DNA of 56,741 nt, taken from positions 1-56,741 of the forward strand of contig NZ_JADEWG010000032.1 of NCBI RefSeq assembly GCF_015207735.1, read 5' to 3'. Positions 8,885-17,318 of this stretch are shown here, in pieces (the first letter of the stretch is position 1; every line of letters begins with the position of its first letter). A program made the position numbers and the translations under genes. This DNA is from [Phormidium] sp. LEGE 05292 (GTDB lineage: Bacteria; Cyanobacteriota; Cyanobacteriia; Cyanobacteriales; Aerosakkonemataceae). The notes beneath the pieces are model-generated. The model saw only the letters and a list, made by a program, of their open reading frames with translations. It searched no databases and had not been told where the DNA came from.

Positions 8885-10321
8885 ATGAAAGTTACCCAGG
8901 AAAAGCTTCCCGCTAGCCAGATAGGTCTGGAAATAGAAATTCCCCCTGAAATGTCCAAAAAAGCTTACGAGCAGGTTATACAAGACTTAGCTCGTACTGC
9001 CAACATCCCTGGGTTTCGCAAAGGCAAAGTACCCCGCCAAATACTTATGCAACGCTTTGGTACAGCGCGACTCAAAGCAGCTGCTTTGGAAGATGTGATT
9101 CGCGATGGTGTACAACAAGCTGTCAAGCAAGAGAACATTAATGCCATTGGGGAATTTTATCTCAATACTTCCCAAGAGGAATTAGTGCAAAATTTTAACC
9201 CAGGAGAAGCTTTAACAATATCTGTGAAGGTGGATGTGCCACCGGAGGTTAAACTCAACCAATATACTGGTTTAGATGTTAAGGCTGAAGAAGTCAAGTA
9301 TGACCCAGAGCAAGTCGATCGATTTTTGGCAGAACGCCAAAAGGAAAATGCTACTCTAATTCCTGTAGAAGGTAGAGTCGCCCAAAAAGGAGATGTAGCT
9401 GTAGTAGATTTTAAAGGTCGGATAGTGAGTGAAGAGGAGGGCGGCGAAGAAACTCCGATTCCTGGTGGTGAAGCTGAGGACTTTCAAGTAGAACTAGCTG
9501 AAGGAAGGTTTATTGAAGGTTTTGTCGATGGCATTGAGGGGATGAATCCTGGAGAAACCAAAGAGATTTCGGTAACATTTCCCCAAGATTATCCACAACA
9601 AGATTTAGCAGGTAAGCCAGCTGTCTTTACGATTACCCTCAAAGAACTGAAAGAGAAAGAGTTACGGGAACTTAATGATGACTTTGCTCAAGAAATCAGT
9701 GAGTTTCAAACTTTGGCAGAGTTAAGAGAAAGTTTGGAAAAGCGGTTTCAAGAGACAGCGCAAAGTAAAACAGATGCTAACAAAACGGAAGCTATTCTCA
9801 AAGAACTGCAAAAGCAGGTAGAAGTAGATTTGCCAGAAACGCTGATTCAGCAGGAAGTTGATGCTATGCTGACTCAGACGGCGATTCGGCTGAGTAATCA
9901 AGGAGTTGATGTCAAAAAACTGTTTACTCAGGATATGGTGACGCAAATGCGACAAGCATCGCGTGGTGATGCGATCGATCGTTTGAAGCGTTCTTTAGCT
10001 CTCAAAGAAGTAGCAAAACTAGAATCTATTCAGCTAGAACCTGCTGCTATTGAAGCCAAAATTCAAGAGTTAACCAAAGAGTTTGCTGACGATAATATCG
10101 ATCCAGAAAGACTCCGAGAATTTGTTGAAGAAGACTTACTGAAAGATAAAATTATTACCTGGTTGACAGAACATTCTAATCTTGAGCTAGTACCGGAAGG
10201 TACATTGAAAGCCAGCACTACAGAAGCAACTGAGTCAGCAACGGAAACAATAGATACTCCAGAAGTAACCGAGTCAACAACAGAAGCTACCTCAGAATCA
10301 ACATCCAGCACTGCGGAATAA
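8885..10321 (+). CDS. tig: Trigger factor
   Basis: Trigger factor is the ribosome-bound chaperone and prolyl isomerase that first meets nascent chains. The ribosome-docking signature GFRKGKVPRQI is near residue 43. The FKBP-type domain runs from about residue 165 to 255 (GDVAVVDFKGRI, GFVDGIEGMNPGETKEISVTF), followed by the helical C-terminal arms. The last 40 residues are a Ser/Thr/Glu-rich tail (TESATETIDTPEVTEST), a low-complexity extension that makes the protein 478 residues, longer than the E. coli form. The gene leads the tig-clpP-clpX series. Confidence 0.95.
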   Translation: MKVTQEKLPASQIGLEIEIPPEMSKKAYEQVIQDLARTANIPGFRKGKVPRQILMQRFGTARLKAAALEDVIRDGVQQAVKQENINAIGEFYLNTSQEELVQNFNPGEALTISVKVDVPPEVKLNQYTGLDVKAEEVKYDPEQVDRFLAERQKENATLIPVEGRVAQKGDVAVVDFKGRIVSEEEGGEETPIPGGEAEDFQVELAEGRFIEGFVDGIEGMNPGETKEISVTFPQDYPQQDLAGKPAVFTITLKELKEKELRELNDDFAQEISEFQTLAELRESLEKRFQETAQSKTDANKTEAILKELQKQVEVDLPETLIQQEVDAMLTQTAIRLSNQGVDVKKLFTQDMVTQMRQASRGDAIDRLKRSLALKEVAKLESIQLEPAAIEAKIQELTKEFADDNIDPERLREFVEEDLLKDKIITWLTEHSNLELVPEGTLKASTTEATESATETIDTPEVTESTTEATSESTSSTAE

Positions 10322-10348
10322 TTAATGCACTGCATGGGTACTAGTGCA

Positions 10349-10369
10349 AGAAGGCAGAAGGCAGAAGGG
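10349..10369. repeat. Heptamer tandem repeat AGAAGGC, about 3 copies
   Basis: Two exact AGAAGGC units and a third variant follow the tig stop. The same heptamer recurs about five times at 40824-40858, also just after a gene end. Such short tandemly repeated heptamers are typical of filamentous cyanobacteria. Confidence 0.7.
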
Positions 10370-10461
10370 AAGAAGGTTTTTATATTCAGCTTTCTAGCTG
10401 TTTTCATCTGCTCAATCATTTCTGCCGTGCTGCACTAGAGGGAATACATAATTTATTAACG

Positions 10462-10519
10462 CAAGTTGCTAGTTACAAATATGGAATCTAAAACACTTAA
10501 GCTCATAACTAGCAACTTG
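10462..10519. repeat. 14-bp perfect inverted repeat, 30-nt loop
   Basis: CAAGTTGCTAGTTA at 10462-10475 is the exact reverse complement of 10506-10519. No T-run follows closely, so it is not a canonical terminator. It lies about 140 bp after tig and 410 bp before clpP. Confidence 0.6.
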
Positions 10520-10928
10520 AGTTATTAGATTCTTTGAGTATAATTATCACTAGTCAATTGATCTTAATTAAAATTAATTAAAGTTTGGATCGATCGCCGA
10601 TCGTCCTGAGTTGACCAATACCTTAAAATTAATATTGAAAATCAGCAAAAATTTGATAAGTCTTGCAGATATTTTTACCTAACTTAACTAAAGCAGCGTG
10701 GCAGAAAGAACTATACAGTTAAAAACAAGAAAACAAGCTTTGTCCAAACATTCTCTCCTTGAAGCCTGGGAGCCTTCTGGTACTAGAGGTAGAGCAATGG
10801 AAAAGAAAAACTGTAATGAAATAGCCAAAAATTAGTGTTATTCGATATAACGGATATAGATACTTATTCACTTAGCAATCTAAGTTAACAAAACTCATTG
10901 CTAGCCCTCACCCATAAATCATCTTTTT

Positions 10929-11624
10929 ATGGTTTCATCAGACTATCCCATCTACTCGTCGTTTTCCAGCTTGCACCTTATGGAAATTCCCCACCACAGC
11001 CCAAAGAATATGCTCCCAATGGTAGTAGAACAAACTGGCATGGGGGAGAGGGCTTATGATATCTACTCCCGTCTGTTGCGGGAAAGAATAGTGTTTCTGG
11101 GTACACAAGTTGACGATGATGTAGCAGACTCCTTAGTAGCTCAATTGCTATTCTTGGATGCTGAAGACCCAGAAAAAGACATTCAACTGTATATCAACTC
11201 TCCAGGAGGTTCAGTGACAGCAGGGATGGCAATCTACGATACTATGCAGCAGATTCGCCCCGATATAGTCACTATATGTTATGGCTTAGCCGCTAGTATG
11301 GGAGCGTTTTTGCTCACTGCGGGAACTCGTGGTAAACGAATGTCTCTGCCTAACTCGCGGATTATGATTCACCAGCCATTGGGTGGTGCCCAAGGTCAAG
11401 CAGTGGACATTGAGATTCAGGCCAAAGAAATTCTTTATCATAAACGTAAACTAAATGAGTTATTGGCCTATCATACGGGGCAACCTCTAGATAAAGTAGA
11501 AGTAGATACCGATCGCGATTTCTTCATGTCAGCAGCTGAAGCTAAAGACTACGGTCTGATCGATCAGGTAATTACCAAACAAAACATCCCCCTGTCGGGG
11601 AACGCCGTTACCACACTCAAATAA
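10929..11624 (+). CDS. clpP: ATP-dependent Clp protease proteolytic subunit (ClpP2 type)
   Basis: ClpP forms the serine protease barrel that degrades proteins fed in by ClpX. The catalytic triad is visible as Ser123 (GLAASMGAF), His148 ([13 protein letters not shown]) and Asp197 (DTDRDFFMS). The 231-residue length includes an N-terminal extension of about 28 residues before [15 protein letters not shown]. Cyanobacterial ClpP2 proteins paired with ClpX carry comparable extensions, so I kept the upstream ATG, although the Met at residue 28 is a possible start. It lies 9 bp before clpX. Confidence 0.94.
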   Translation: MVSSDYPIYSSFSSLHLMEIPHHSPKNMLPMVVEQTGMGERAYDIYSRLLRERIVFLGTQVDDDVADSLVAQLLFLDAEDPEKDIQLYINSPGGSVTAGMAIYDTMQQIRPDIVTICYGLAASMGAFLLTAGTRGKRMSLPNSRIMIHQPLGGAQGQAVDIEIQAKEILYHKRKLNELLAYHTGQPLDKVEVDTDRDFFMSAAEAKDYGLIDQVITKQNIPLSGNAVTTLK

Positions 11625-11633
11625 GAGGCAGTT

Positions 11634-12989
11634 ATGTCTAAATACGACTCCCATTTAAAATGTTCCTTTTGTGGCAAGTCTCAGGAGCAAGTACGCAAAC
11701 TGATTGCTGGGCCGGGAGTCTATATCTGTGATGAATGTGTTGACCTGTGTAACGAAATATTGGAAGAGGAGTTGTTGGATACAAATCCTGCAACTCCTCA
11801 ACCAACCAACAGGCAAGAACAACCACAGAAGCGGCGTTCCCGCTCGGCTCAACTTTCCTTGCATCAAATTCCCAAACCCAGAGAAATTAAGAAGTATTTA
11901 GATGAATATGTAATCGGTCAGAATGAAGCTAAGAAAGTGCTATCGGTAGCTGTCTATAACCATTACAAGCGTCTCAGCTTTATTCAGTCGAAAAACAGCG
12001 GTAAAGTCAGCCCAGACGACACTGTAGAATTACAAAAATCAAACATTTTGTTGATGGGGCCAACTGGCTGTGGTAAAACATTGTTGGCGCAAACCCTAGC
12101 AACCATGCTTGATGTGCCATTTGCGGTAGCAGATGCGACAACTCTGACAGAAGCGGGTTACGTTGGGGAAGATGTGGAAAATATCTTACTCCGGTTGCTT
12201 CAGGTGGCAGATTTTGATGTGGAAGAAGCCCAAAGAGGGATTATCTACATCGATGAAATTGACAAGATTGCCCGCAAGAGCGAAAACCCTTCGATTACTA
12301 GAGATGTTTCTGGGGAAGGGGTACAACAAGCTTTACTGAAAATGCTGGAAGGAACGGTAGCTAATGTTCCGCCCCAAGGTGGACGCAAACACCCCTACCA
12401 AGACTGTATCCAACTCGATACCAGCAATATCCTGTTTATCTGCGGTGGTGCGTTCGTTGGTTTAGAAAAGATTATCGAACAACGCATTGGTAAACGCAGC
12501 TTTATGGGATTTGAGGTTGACCTTAATGGAGCGGAGATTAGTAAACCAAGGGAAAAGAGAACGGCTGATCTTTTGAAGCATTTGGAACCGGATGATTTGG
12601 TGAAGTTTGGCATGATTCCAGAGTTTATCGGTCGGGTGCCTGTGGTGGGAATGGTTGAGCCGTTGGATGAGGAAAGCTTGACGGTAATTTTAACTGAGCC
12701 TCGGAATGCTTTAGTGAAGCAGTACCAAAAACTGCTGAAGATGGATAATGTCCAATTAGAGTTTAAACCAGATGCGGTGAGAGCGATCGCGCAAGAAGCT
12801 TATCGTCGCAAAACTGGTGCCAGAGCATTACGAGGAATCGTCGAAGAGATTATGCTGGATGTCATGTACGAATTACCTTCCCGGAAAGATGTCACTCGCT
12901 GCATGATAACCAAGGAAATGGTAGAAAAACGCTCTACTGCCGAACTCTTGTTACATCCTTCCTCTTTACCAAAACCAGAATCAGCGTAA
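11634..12989 (+). CDS. clpX: ATP-dependent Clp protease ATP-binding subunit ClpX
   Basis: ClpX is the AAA+ unfoldase that recognises substrates and threads them into ClpP. The N-terminal zinc-binding domain has Cys10, Cys13, Cys32 and Cys35. The AAA+ module has Walker A GPTGCGKT, the pore loop GYVG, Walker [11 protein letters not shown], sensor/arginine region [10 protein letters not shown] and the C-terminal small domain [13 protein letters not shown]. The MGF in RSFMGFEV corresponds in position to the IGF loop that docks on ClpP. At 451 residues it is slightly long, with a Gln/Asn/Pro-rich linker after the zinc domain. It follows clpP by 9 bp, so the pair is an operon. Confidence 0.96.
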   Translation: MSKYDSHLKCSFCGKSQEQVRKLIAGPGVYICDECVDLCNEILEEELLDTNPATPQPTNRQEQPQKRRSRSAQLSLHQIPKPREIKKYLDEYVIGQNEAKKVLSVAVYNHYKRLSFIQSKNSGKVSPDDTVELQKSNILLMGPTGCGKTLLAQTLATMLDVPFAVADATTLTEAGYVGEDVENILLRLLQVADFDVEEAQRGIIYIDEIDKIARKSENPSITRDVSGEGVQQALLKMLEGTVANVPPQGGRKHPYQDCIQLDTSNILFICGGAFVGLEKIIEQRIGKRSFMGFEVDLNGAEISKPREKRTADLLKHLEPDDLVKFGMIPEFIGRVPVVGMVEPLDEESLTVILTEPRNALVKQYQKLLKMDNVQLEFKPDAVRAIAQEAYRRKTGARALRGIVEEIMLDVMYELPSRKDVTRCMITKEMVEKRSTAELLLHPSSLPKPESA

Positions 12990-12993
12990 AATG

Positions 12994-13019
12994 GTCGTTG
13001 GTAGTGGGTAGTTGGTAGG
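12994..13019. repeat. Heptamer repeat GTAGTTG-like
   Basis: Units GTCGTTG, GTAGTGG, GTAGTTG and a partial unit follow the clpX stop directly. Related heptads recur in the rpoB-rpoC1 spacer (near 23511-23527 and 23592-23606). Confidence 0.55.
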
Positions 13020-13098
13020 AACAAATTCAATCTACATAACTACCTATTTAGTGAAAACGAATGACCATTAATTAATGACTAATGATTACAGATGACCA

Positions 13099-13962
13099 AT
13101 GCCATTAATTGAAATTCGTGGTGTCGAGCATTTTTACGAATGGATTCGCAGTGAAACTGGTAAAACAAAACCAGTAATGGTTTTTGTTCACGGTTGGGCG
13201 GGTTCTGGTAGATATTGGGAAAGTACGGCGCAAGCTTTAGTAGATGATTTTGATTGTTTGCTTTATGATTTGCGTGGTTTTGGTCGTTCCCGGTTGCCTT
13301 TATTGCAAGTAGAAGATGCAGCTACTTTGACTTATGAATTAGAAGAATATGCGGAAGATTTAGCTGCATTATTAGATGCTTTTCAATTAGAAAAAGTTTA
13401 CCTTAATGCTCACTCAATGGGGGCTTCGGTAGCTACGCTGTTTTTAAATTTGTATCCCCAGCGCGTGGAAAGGGCAATTTTAACTTGTAGCGGCATTTTT
13501 GAGTATGACGAAAAAGCTTTTGCTGCTTTTCATAAATTTGGTGGTTATGTAGTGAAAGTTCGTCCCCGCTGGTTAGGAAAAATTCCTTTTGTGGATAAAC
13601 TTTTCATGAAGCGATTTTTATATCGTCCCTTAGCAACGTCGATTAGTCGAGCTTTTTTAGAAGATTTTCTCACCGCAGATTATGAGGCGGCTTTAGGAAC
13701 TATTTTTACTTCTGTGAGTAAGGAAGCGTCGGAAGTAATGCCGCAAGAATTTGCTAAATTAACAGTGCCAACTTTGTTAGTTTCGGGTGAATTTGACCAA
13801 ATTATTCCCGCAGAAATGGGACGACAAGCAGCAAATTTAAGCGATCGGGTTGAGTATGTTTTAATTCCGAAAACTGCTCATTTTCCGATGTTAGAAGATA
13901 GGGAAACTTATTTGCAAAAGGTGAGAAAGTTTTTAGGAATTGCTGAAGAAGTAACGGCTTAA
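13099..13962 (+). CDS. Alpha/beta fold hydrolase
   Basis: A 287-residue alpha/beta hydrolase. The oxyanion region is FVHGWAGSGRYW, the nucleophile elbow NAHSMGAS gives the catalytic Ser, the acid is Asp in GEFDQIIP and the base is His in KTAHFPMLED. There is no signal peptide, so it is cytosolic. The substrate cannot be read from sequence; esterases, lactonases and dehalogenases share this layout. It lies about 110 bp after clpX on the same strand and converges with the Uma2 gene. Confidence 0.85.
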   Translation: MPLIEIRGVEHFYEWIRSETGKTKPVMVFVHGWAGSGRYWESTAQALVDDFDCLLYDLRGFGRSRLPLLQVEDAATLTYELEEYAEDLAALLDAFQLEKVYLNAHSMGASVATLFLNLYPQRVERAILTCSGIFEYDEKAFAAFHKFGGYVVKVRPRWLGKIPFVDKLFMKRFLYRPLATSISRAFLEDFLTADYEAALGTIFTSVSKEASEVMPQEFAKLTVPTLLVSGEFDQIIPAEMGRQAANLSDRVEYVLIPKTAHFPMLEDRETYLQKVRKFLGIAEEVTA

Positions 13963-13996
13963 TCATTATTATGATGCTCCTCAATTTGATTTAACT

Positions 13997-14557
13997 TTAA
14001 CTTAAAGTTAACCAATTAAAAATTTGTTTGGCTGTTAGTTCTAAGGGAATTCCAGAAATTACAGGTAACTGAGTCGCACCTTGAAAAATTTCCACTTGCT
14101 GTCCAGGAAATATGGCGAGAATACTTTCTGTTTCTGAGTCTATCAACCAACCTAAGTCTGTGCCGTTTTGAGAATAATGCAATAATTTTTTTAGCACAAA
14201 GATTTGTTTCTGTTCAGGAGAAAGAATTTCGATCGCCCAATCAGGATAAATTTCAAACCGTTGAGCAATTCTCCCAGATGATTGAAGAGGAATTCTTTCC
14301 CGCCGGAATACGGAAACATCAGGAACGATCGATTCACCCCCAAAAGTGCAGCGTAATTCAGGAAATGCTATAGCAATTTTCTGGGTTTTGGCTACTCGAT
14401 TAATTGCTTCACAAATTTCCAACTGAAGTAGGCTATGTTCGGCTTGTCGAATTGGTTTCTGAATGATTTCTCCTTTGATAAATTCTGATACAGGATTAGT
14501 TTCGGGAAGTTTGAAGAAATCCTCAAGACTAGTCTGCGGTTGAATGTTTTCGCTCAT
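13997..14557 (-). CDS. Uma2 family (DUF820) putative restriction endonuclease-fold protein
   Basis: A 186-residue protein of the Uma2 family, which is expanded in cyanobacteria and has a PD-(D/E)XK nuclease fold. Diagnostic parts are the N-terminal LEDFFKLPETNPVSEFIKGE, the nuclease-like PDVSVFRRE and PDWAIEILSPEQ, and the GWLIDSETESILAIFPG C-terminus. The family's biological role is unsettled. It lies 7 bp from the end of plmA on the same strand, suggesting a shared transcript. Confidence 0.85.
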   Translation of the reverse strand: MSENIQPQTSLEDFFKLPETNPVSEFIKGEIIQKPIRQAEHSLLQLEICEAINRVAKTQKIAIAFPELRCTFGGESIVPDVSVFRRERIPLQSSGRIAQRFEIYPDWAIEILSPEQKQIFVLKKLLHYSQNGTDLGWLIDSETESILAIFPGQQVEIFQGATQLPVISGIPLELTAKQIFNWLTLS

Positions 14558-14563
14558 GTTTTT

Positions 14564-15547
14564 TTACCCTAAACCTAATTCTCGCTTGAGTAAGTTAATG
14601 GAATTAATGCCAATATAGTTTTCACAACAAACTAATTGGGGTGGACGAATTAAATCATCTCGTGCTTCTGCCACAACAGCTTTAACCGTAGCAAAACTAG
14701 CTTGATCGCTAATAATAACTCTGGCGCTGCGAACGAGAGCATTAAGTTTATAATTATCTCCTTTTTGGGCTGTCATTACTAATAAATCTTCACCGCGTAA
14801 ACTGTGAATAATTACTTCCGAGGCTCGGAGAATACCAGAACTGAGACTAACTAAACCTAAACAACTATCTTTTGGTAAAGTACTGACAATTTGAATTTCT
14901 TTGCTGTAATCGTAGATATCGATCGGAATTACTCGCACAGCTTTTGGCGCAACGATCGCTTCTGCTTCACCAATAAAATAGCGGCTAGTAACAACTGTAC
15001 CAGAATGTGTTTGTTCTAAAGATTTCGCTAGTTGTTCTAATGGCACTAATTGCACGGGAATTCCCAAAGCTTGTTCTAATTCCTGTGCCATTAATTCGCC
15101 AACTCCAATATCAAAACTTGGGGCGGTGACAAGAACACGGGCGCTACAACGTAATCGCCAGTCAATTTCTCCCAAGAATAACTCCCTAGCTTGGCTGAGA
15201 TTACAACCTTGTGCTAAAAGTTGATCTAAACTTTCTTGGACAATTTTACTAGCATCGGGATATTGTTCTAGGATCGGGGATTTAATTTTGGTTCCGCCTT
15301 CGTGCCCTTGAGCGCGAACATAAATTCCTGACCCAGCTTGGGAGTCAACTAATCCAATCTCTTCTAAATGACGATAGACTTTGCTAATAGTGTTGCGGTG
15401 TAAACCCGTTTGCATTGCTAGTGCTCTGGTGCTGGGAAGGCGATGTCCGGGGGGAAATTGCCGGGATGCGATCGCGAACCTAATCTGATTAAATAGTTGG
15501 GTAGAAGCCGGAATTTCACTATCAGGCTGAATATGAAATTGAACCAT
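14564..15547 (-). CDS. plmA: GntR-family transcriptional regulator PlmA
   Basis: A 327-residue regulator with an N-terminal GntR winged helix (QLFNQIRFAIASRQFPPGHR, LHRNTISKVYRHLEEIGLV, SQAGSGIYVRA). The long C-terminal domain is not of the usual FadR or HutC type (LVTSRYFIGEAEAI-like, GLVSLSSGILRASE, DQASFATVKAV, CENYIGINSINLLKRELGLG). This layout matches PlmA, the cyanobacterial regulator reported to associate with PII and PipX in nitrogen signalling. I chose the ATG at 15547 because GGAGG lies 7 bp upstream; the longer frame begins with an unsupported TTG. Confidence 0.85.
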   Translation of the reverse strand: MVQFHIQPDSEIPASTQLFNQIRFAIASRQFPPGHRLPSTRALAMQTGLHRNTISKVYRHLEEIGLVDSQAGSGIYVRAQGHEGGTKIKSPILEQYPDASKIVQESLDQLLAQGCNLSQARELFLGEIDWRLRCSARVLVTAPSFDIGVGELMAQELEQALGIPVQLVPLEQLAKSLEQTHSGTVVTSRYFIGEAEAIVAPKAVRVIPIDIYDYSKEIQIVSTLPKDSCLGLVSLSSGILRASEVIIHSLRGEDLLVMTAQKGDNYKLNALVRSARVIISDQASFATVKAVVAEARDDLIRPPQLVCCENYIGINSINLLKRELGLG

Positions 15548-15886
15548 ACCAGAGCCTCCAGGGACTCTAAATAAATAATTAACAGAGATTTTGCCGTAGG
15601 CACCAAAAATTTTTATCTTTGTCTGTAATTCCAGTTTAATAGTTATCCTATCCAAAACTGGCTCTTTTGTTCTGCTGGTGGAAAACTCTGATTTTAGGGA
15701 CTATGGACTGGGGAATAGGGACTAGGATTGATTGATTAACTCTAACACTTCATTAATTCATCAGGTTTACCGATCGCTTTATGTACGAGAGAGCCAAAAG
15801 GTATAAGTTCTAAAATAGTTATGGAAACTTTGCGCTGCAAATACTGAAGCTTTCAAATAGCACAGTGTAGTTAAAAAATCAACATT

Positions 15887-17131
15887 ATGCCAATGACAAA
15901 GATTCTTTCCTTTCTCAATCGATCGATCAAATATACTCTTGTCACTCTCTTGGGAGTAGCTATTTCTTGGAGTGCAATGGCAGTATTACCTTTGGCGGCA
16001 ATTGCTCAAAATCAAGTAGGGACGTTGTATACAACGTCTCTACCTACATTACCCAATTCATCAACTACAGAAGTTACCCAAAAGGCAAGCATCGATTCCT
16101 TGCAACGGAACAGCAGTTTTGTCACCGCAGCAGTTAATCGTGTTGGGTCAGCAGTAGTAAGAATTGATACCGAACGTACCATCACTCGCACTGTCGATCC
16201 ATTTTTTGACGATCCATTTTTCCGGCGTTTTTTTGGTGATGAATTTTCCATGCCAAGAGGCCCACAACAAGGACTAATGAAAGGTCAAGGTAGCGGTTTT
16301 ATTATCGATAAAAATGGTGTTATTCTCACCAATGCTCATGTAGTTGACCAAGCAGATAAGGTCACGGTGACATTGAAAGATGGACGCACTTTTGCGGGTA
16401 AAGTGCAGGGAGTTGATGAAGTAACTGATTTAGCGGTGGTAAAAATTGACCCCAAAGGCAAAATTTTACCTGTGGCACCGTTAGGAGATTCTTCTACTGT
16501 ACAGGTAGGAGATTGGGCGATCGCAGTTGGTAATCCACTAGGATTAGATAACACAGTTACCCTTGGCATTGTCAGCACTTTGAAACGACCTTCCGTAGAA
16601 GTCGGAGTTCCTGATAAACGACTTGATTTTATACAAACTGATGCTGCTATTAATCCAGGTAATTCGGGTGGCCCACTATTAAATGGTTCAGGAGAAGTAA
16701 TCGGAATTAATACAGCAATTCGTGCTGGAGCAATGGGAATTGGTTTTGCGATTCCGATCGATAAAGCCAAACAAATTAGTGCTCAATTAGCCAGAGGAGA
16801 AACAGTTGCTCATCCTTACATTGGCATTCAAATGGTGACATTAACACCTGAATTAGCCAAAGAAAACAACAACGATCCCAATTCTCCCATCACAGTACCA
16901 GAAATTTCAGGAGTATTAGTCATGGGTATTTTGCCTAATACTCCTGCGGCTCAAAGTGGTTTACGTCGCGGAGATGTGATTGTAGAAATTGACGATCGAC
17001 CTGTTACTAATGCAACTGTTTTGCAAAATATAGTGGAAAACTCTCGCATTGGTCAAACCCTCAAATTAACCATACAGCGTGGTAATCAAACTCAACAAGT
17101 AGGGATTCAGACAGGACAATTGCAGTCTTAA
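15887..17131 (+). CDS. HtrA/Deg-type serine protease (HhoA/HhoB/HtrA family)
   Basis: A periplasmic or thylakoid-lumen quality-control protease of the trypsin S1C family with one PDZ domain. A signal peptide spans about residues 8-40 and ends AAIAQ. The catalytic residues are His151 (LTNAHVVD), Asp181 (DLAVVKI) and Ser260 (NPGNSGGPL). The PDZ domain is near residues 310-405 (GVLVMGILPNTPAAQSGLRRGDVIVEI). Which of the three cyanobacterial paralogues it represents is uncertain. Codons 44 to about 53, just after the predicted cleavage site, are made of a 28-bp palindrome, so VGTLYTTSL looks like an inserted repeat in a tolerant linker. A hairpin follows the stop. Confidence 0.9.
   Translation: MPMTKILSFLNRSIKYTLVTLLGVAISWSAMAVLPLAAIAQNQVGTLYTTSLPTLPNSSTTEVTQKASIDSLQRNSSFVTAAVNRVGSAVVRIDTERTITRTVDPFFDDPFFRRFFGDEFSMPRGPQQGLMKGQGSGFIIDKNGVILTNAHVVDQADKVTVTLKDGRTFAGKVQGVDEVTDLAVVKIDPKGKILPVAPLGDSSTVQVGDWAIAVGNPLGLDNTVTLGIVSTLKRPSVEVGVPDKRLDFIQTDAAINPGNSGGPLLNGSGEVIGINTAIRAGAMGIGFAIPIDKAKQISAQLARGETVAHPYIGIQMVTLTPELAKENNNDPNSPITVPEISGVLVMGILPNTPAAQSGLRRGDVIVEIDDRPVTNATVLQNIVENSRIGQTLKLTIQRGNQTQQVGIQTGQLQS
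16016..16043. repeat. 28-bp palindrome inside the htrA-like coding sequence
   Basis: GTAGGGACGTTGTA (16016-16029) is followed directly by TACAACGTCTCTAC (16030-16043), its reverse complement except for one C/T change. It is read in frame as part of the linker after the signal peptide. Confidence 0.85.
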
Positions 17132-17133
17132 TA

Positions 17134-17172
17134 TCAAGAGTCCCGGCTTTTTAAAGAAGTCGGGACTCTTGA
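17134..17172 (+). terminator. Hairpin after the htrA-like gene
   Basis: TCAAGAGTCCCG (17134-17145) pairs perfectly with CGGGACTCTTGA (17161-17172), starting 2 bp after the htrA-like stop. It lacks a T-run, so it may act as a factor-dependent or bidirectional end between the convergent htrA-like and rpoC2 transcripts, or protect the 3' end. Confidence 0.6.
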
Positions 17173-17222
17173 TTCAATGAGTTTTAACTGAGGTCTTGCA
17201 CTCCTGAGCGGAGGCTCTATTT

Positions 17223-17271
17223 CTCGTTCCCAGGTTCAACTGGGAACGAGGTCTTGGGAGGTTCTACCTCC
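17223..17271. repeat. CTCGTTCCCA palindromic repeat, copy 1
   Basis: CTCGTTCCCA (17223-17232) pairs with TGGGAACGAG (17241-17250) around an 8-nt loop, followed by a second small hairpin GGAGGT/ACCTCC (17257-17271). A near-identical first hairpin lies at 45471-45499. Confidence 0.75.
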
Positions 17272-17318
17272 TTTCAAAGAGCAAGATCTGAGTTTTAAGT
17301 TGAATTAATCACTCAAAA

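Larger units (their letters stand above)
10322..10928. other. tig-clpP spacer with heptad repeat and long inverted repeat
   Basis: About 600 bp without a gene. It holds roughly three copies of the heptamer AGAAGGC (10349-10369) and a perfect 14-bp inverted repeat (10462-10475 with 10506-10519). The rest is AT-rich and should include the clpP promoter. The size suggests that clpP-clpX can be transcribed separately from tig. Confidence 0.5.
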
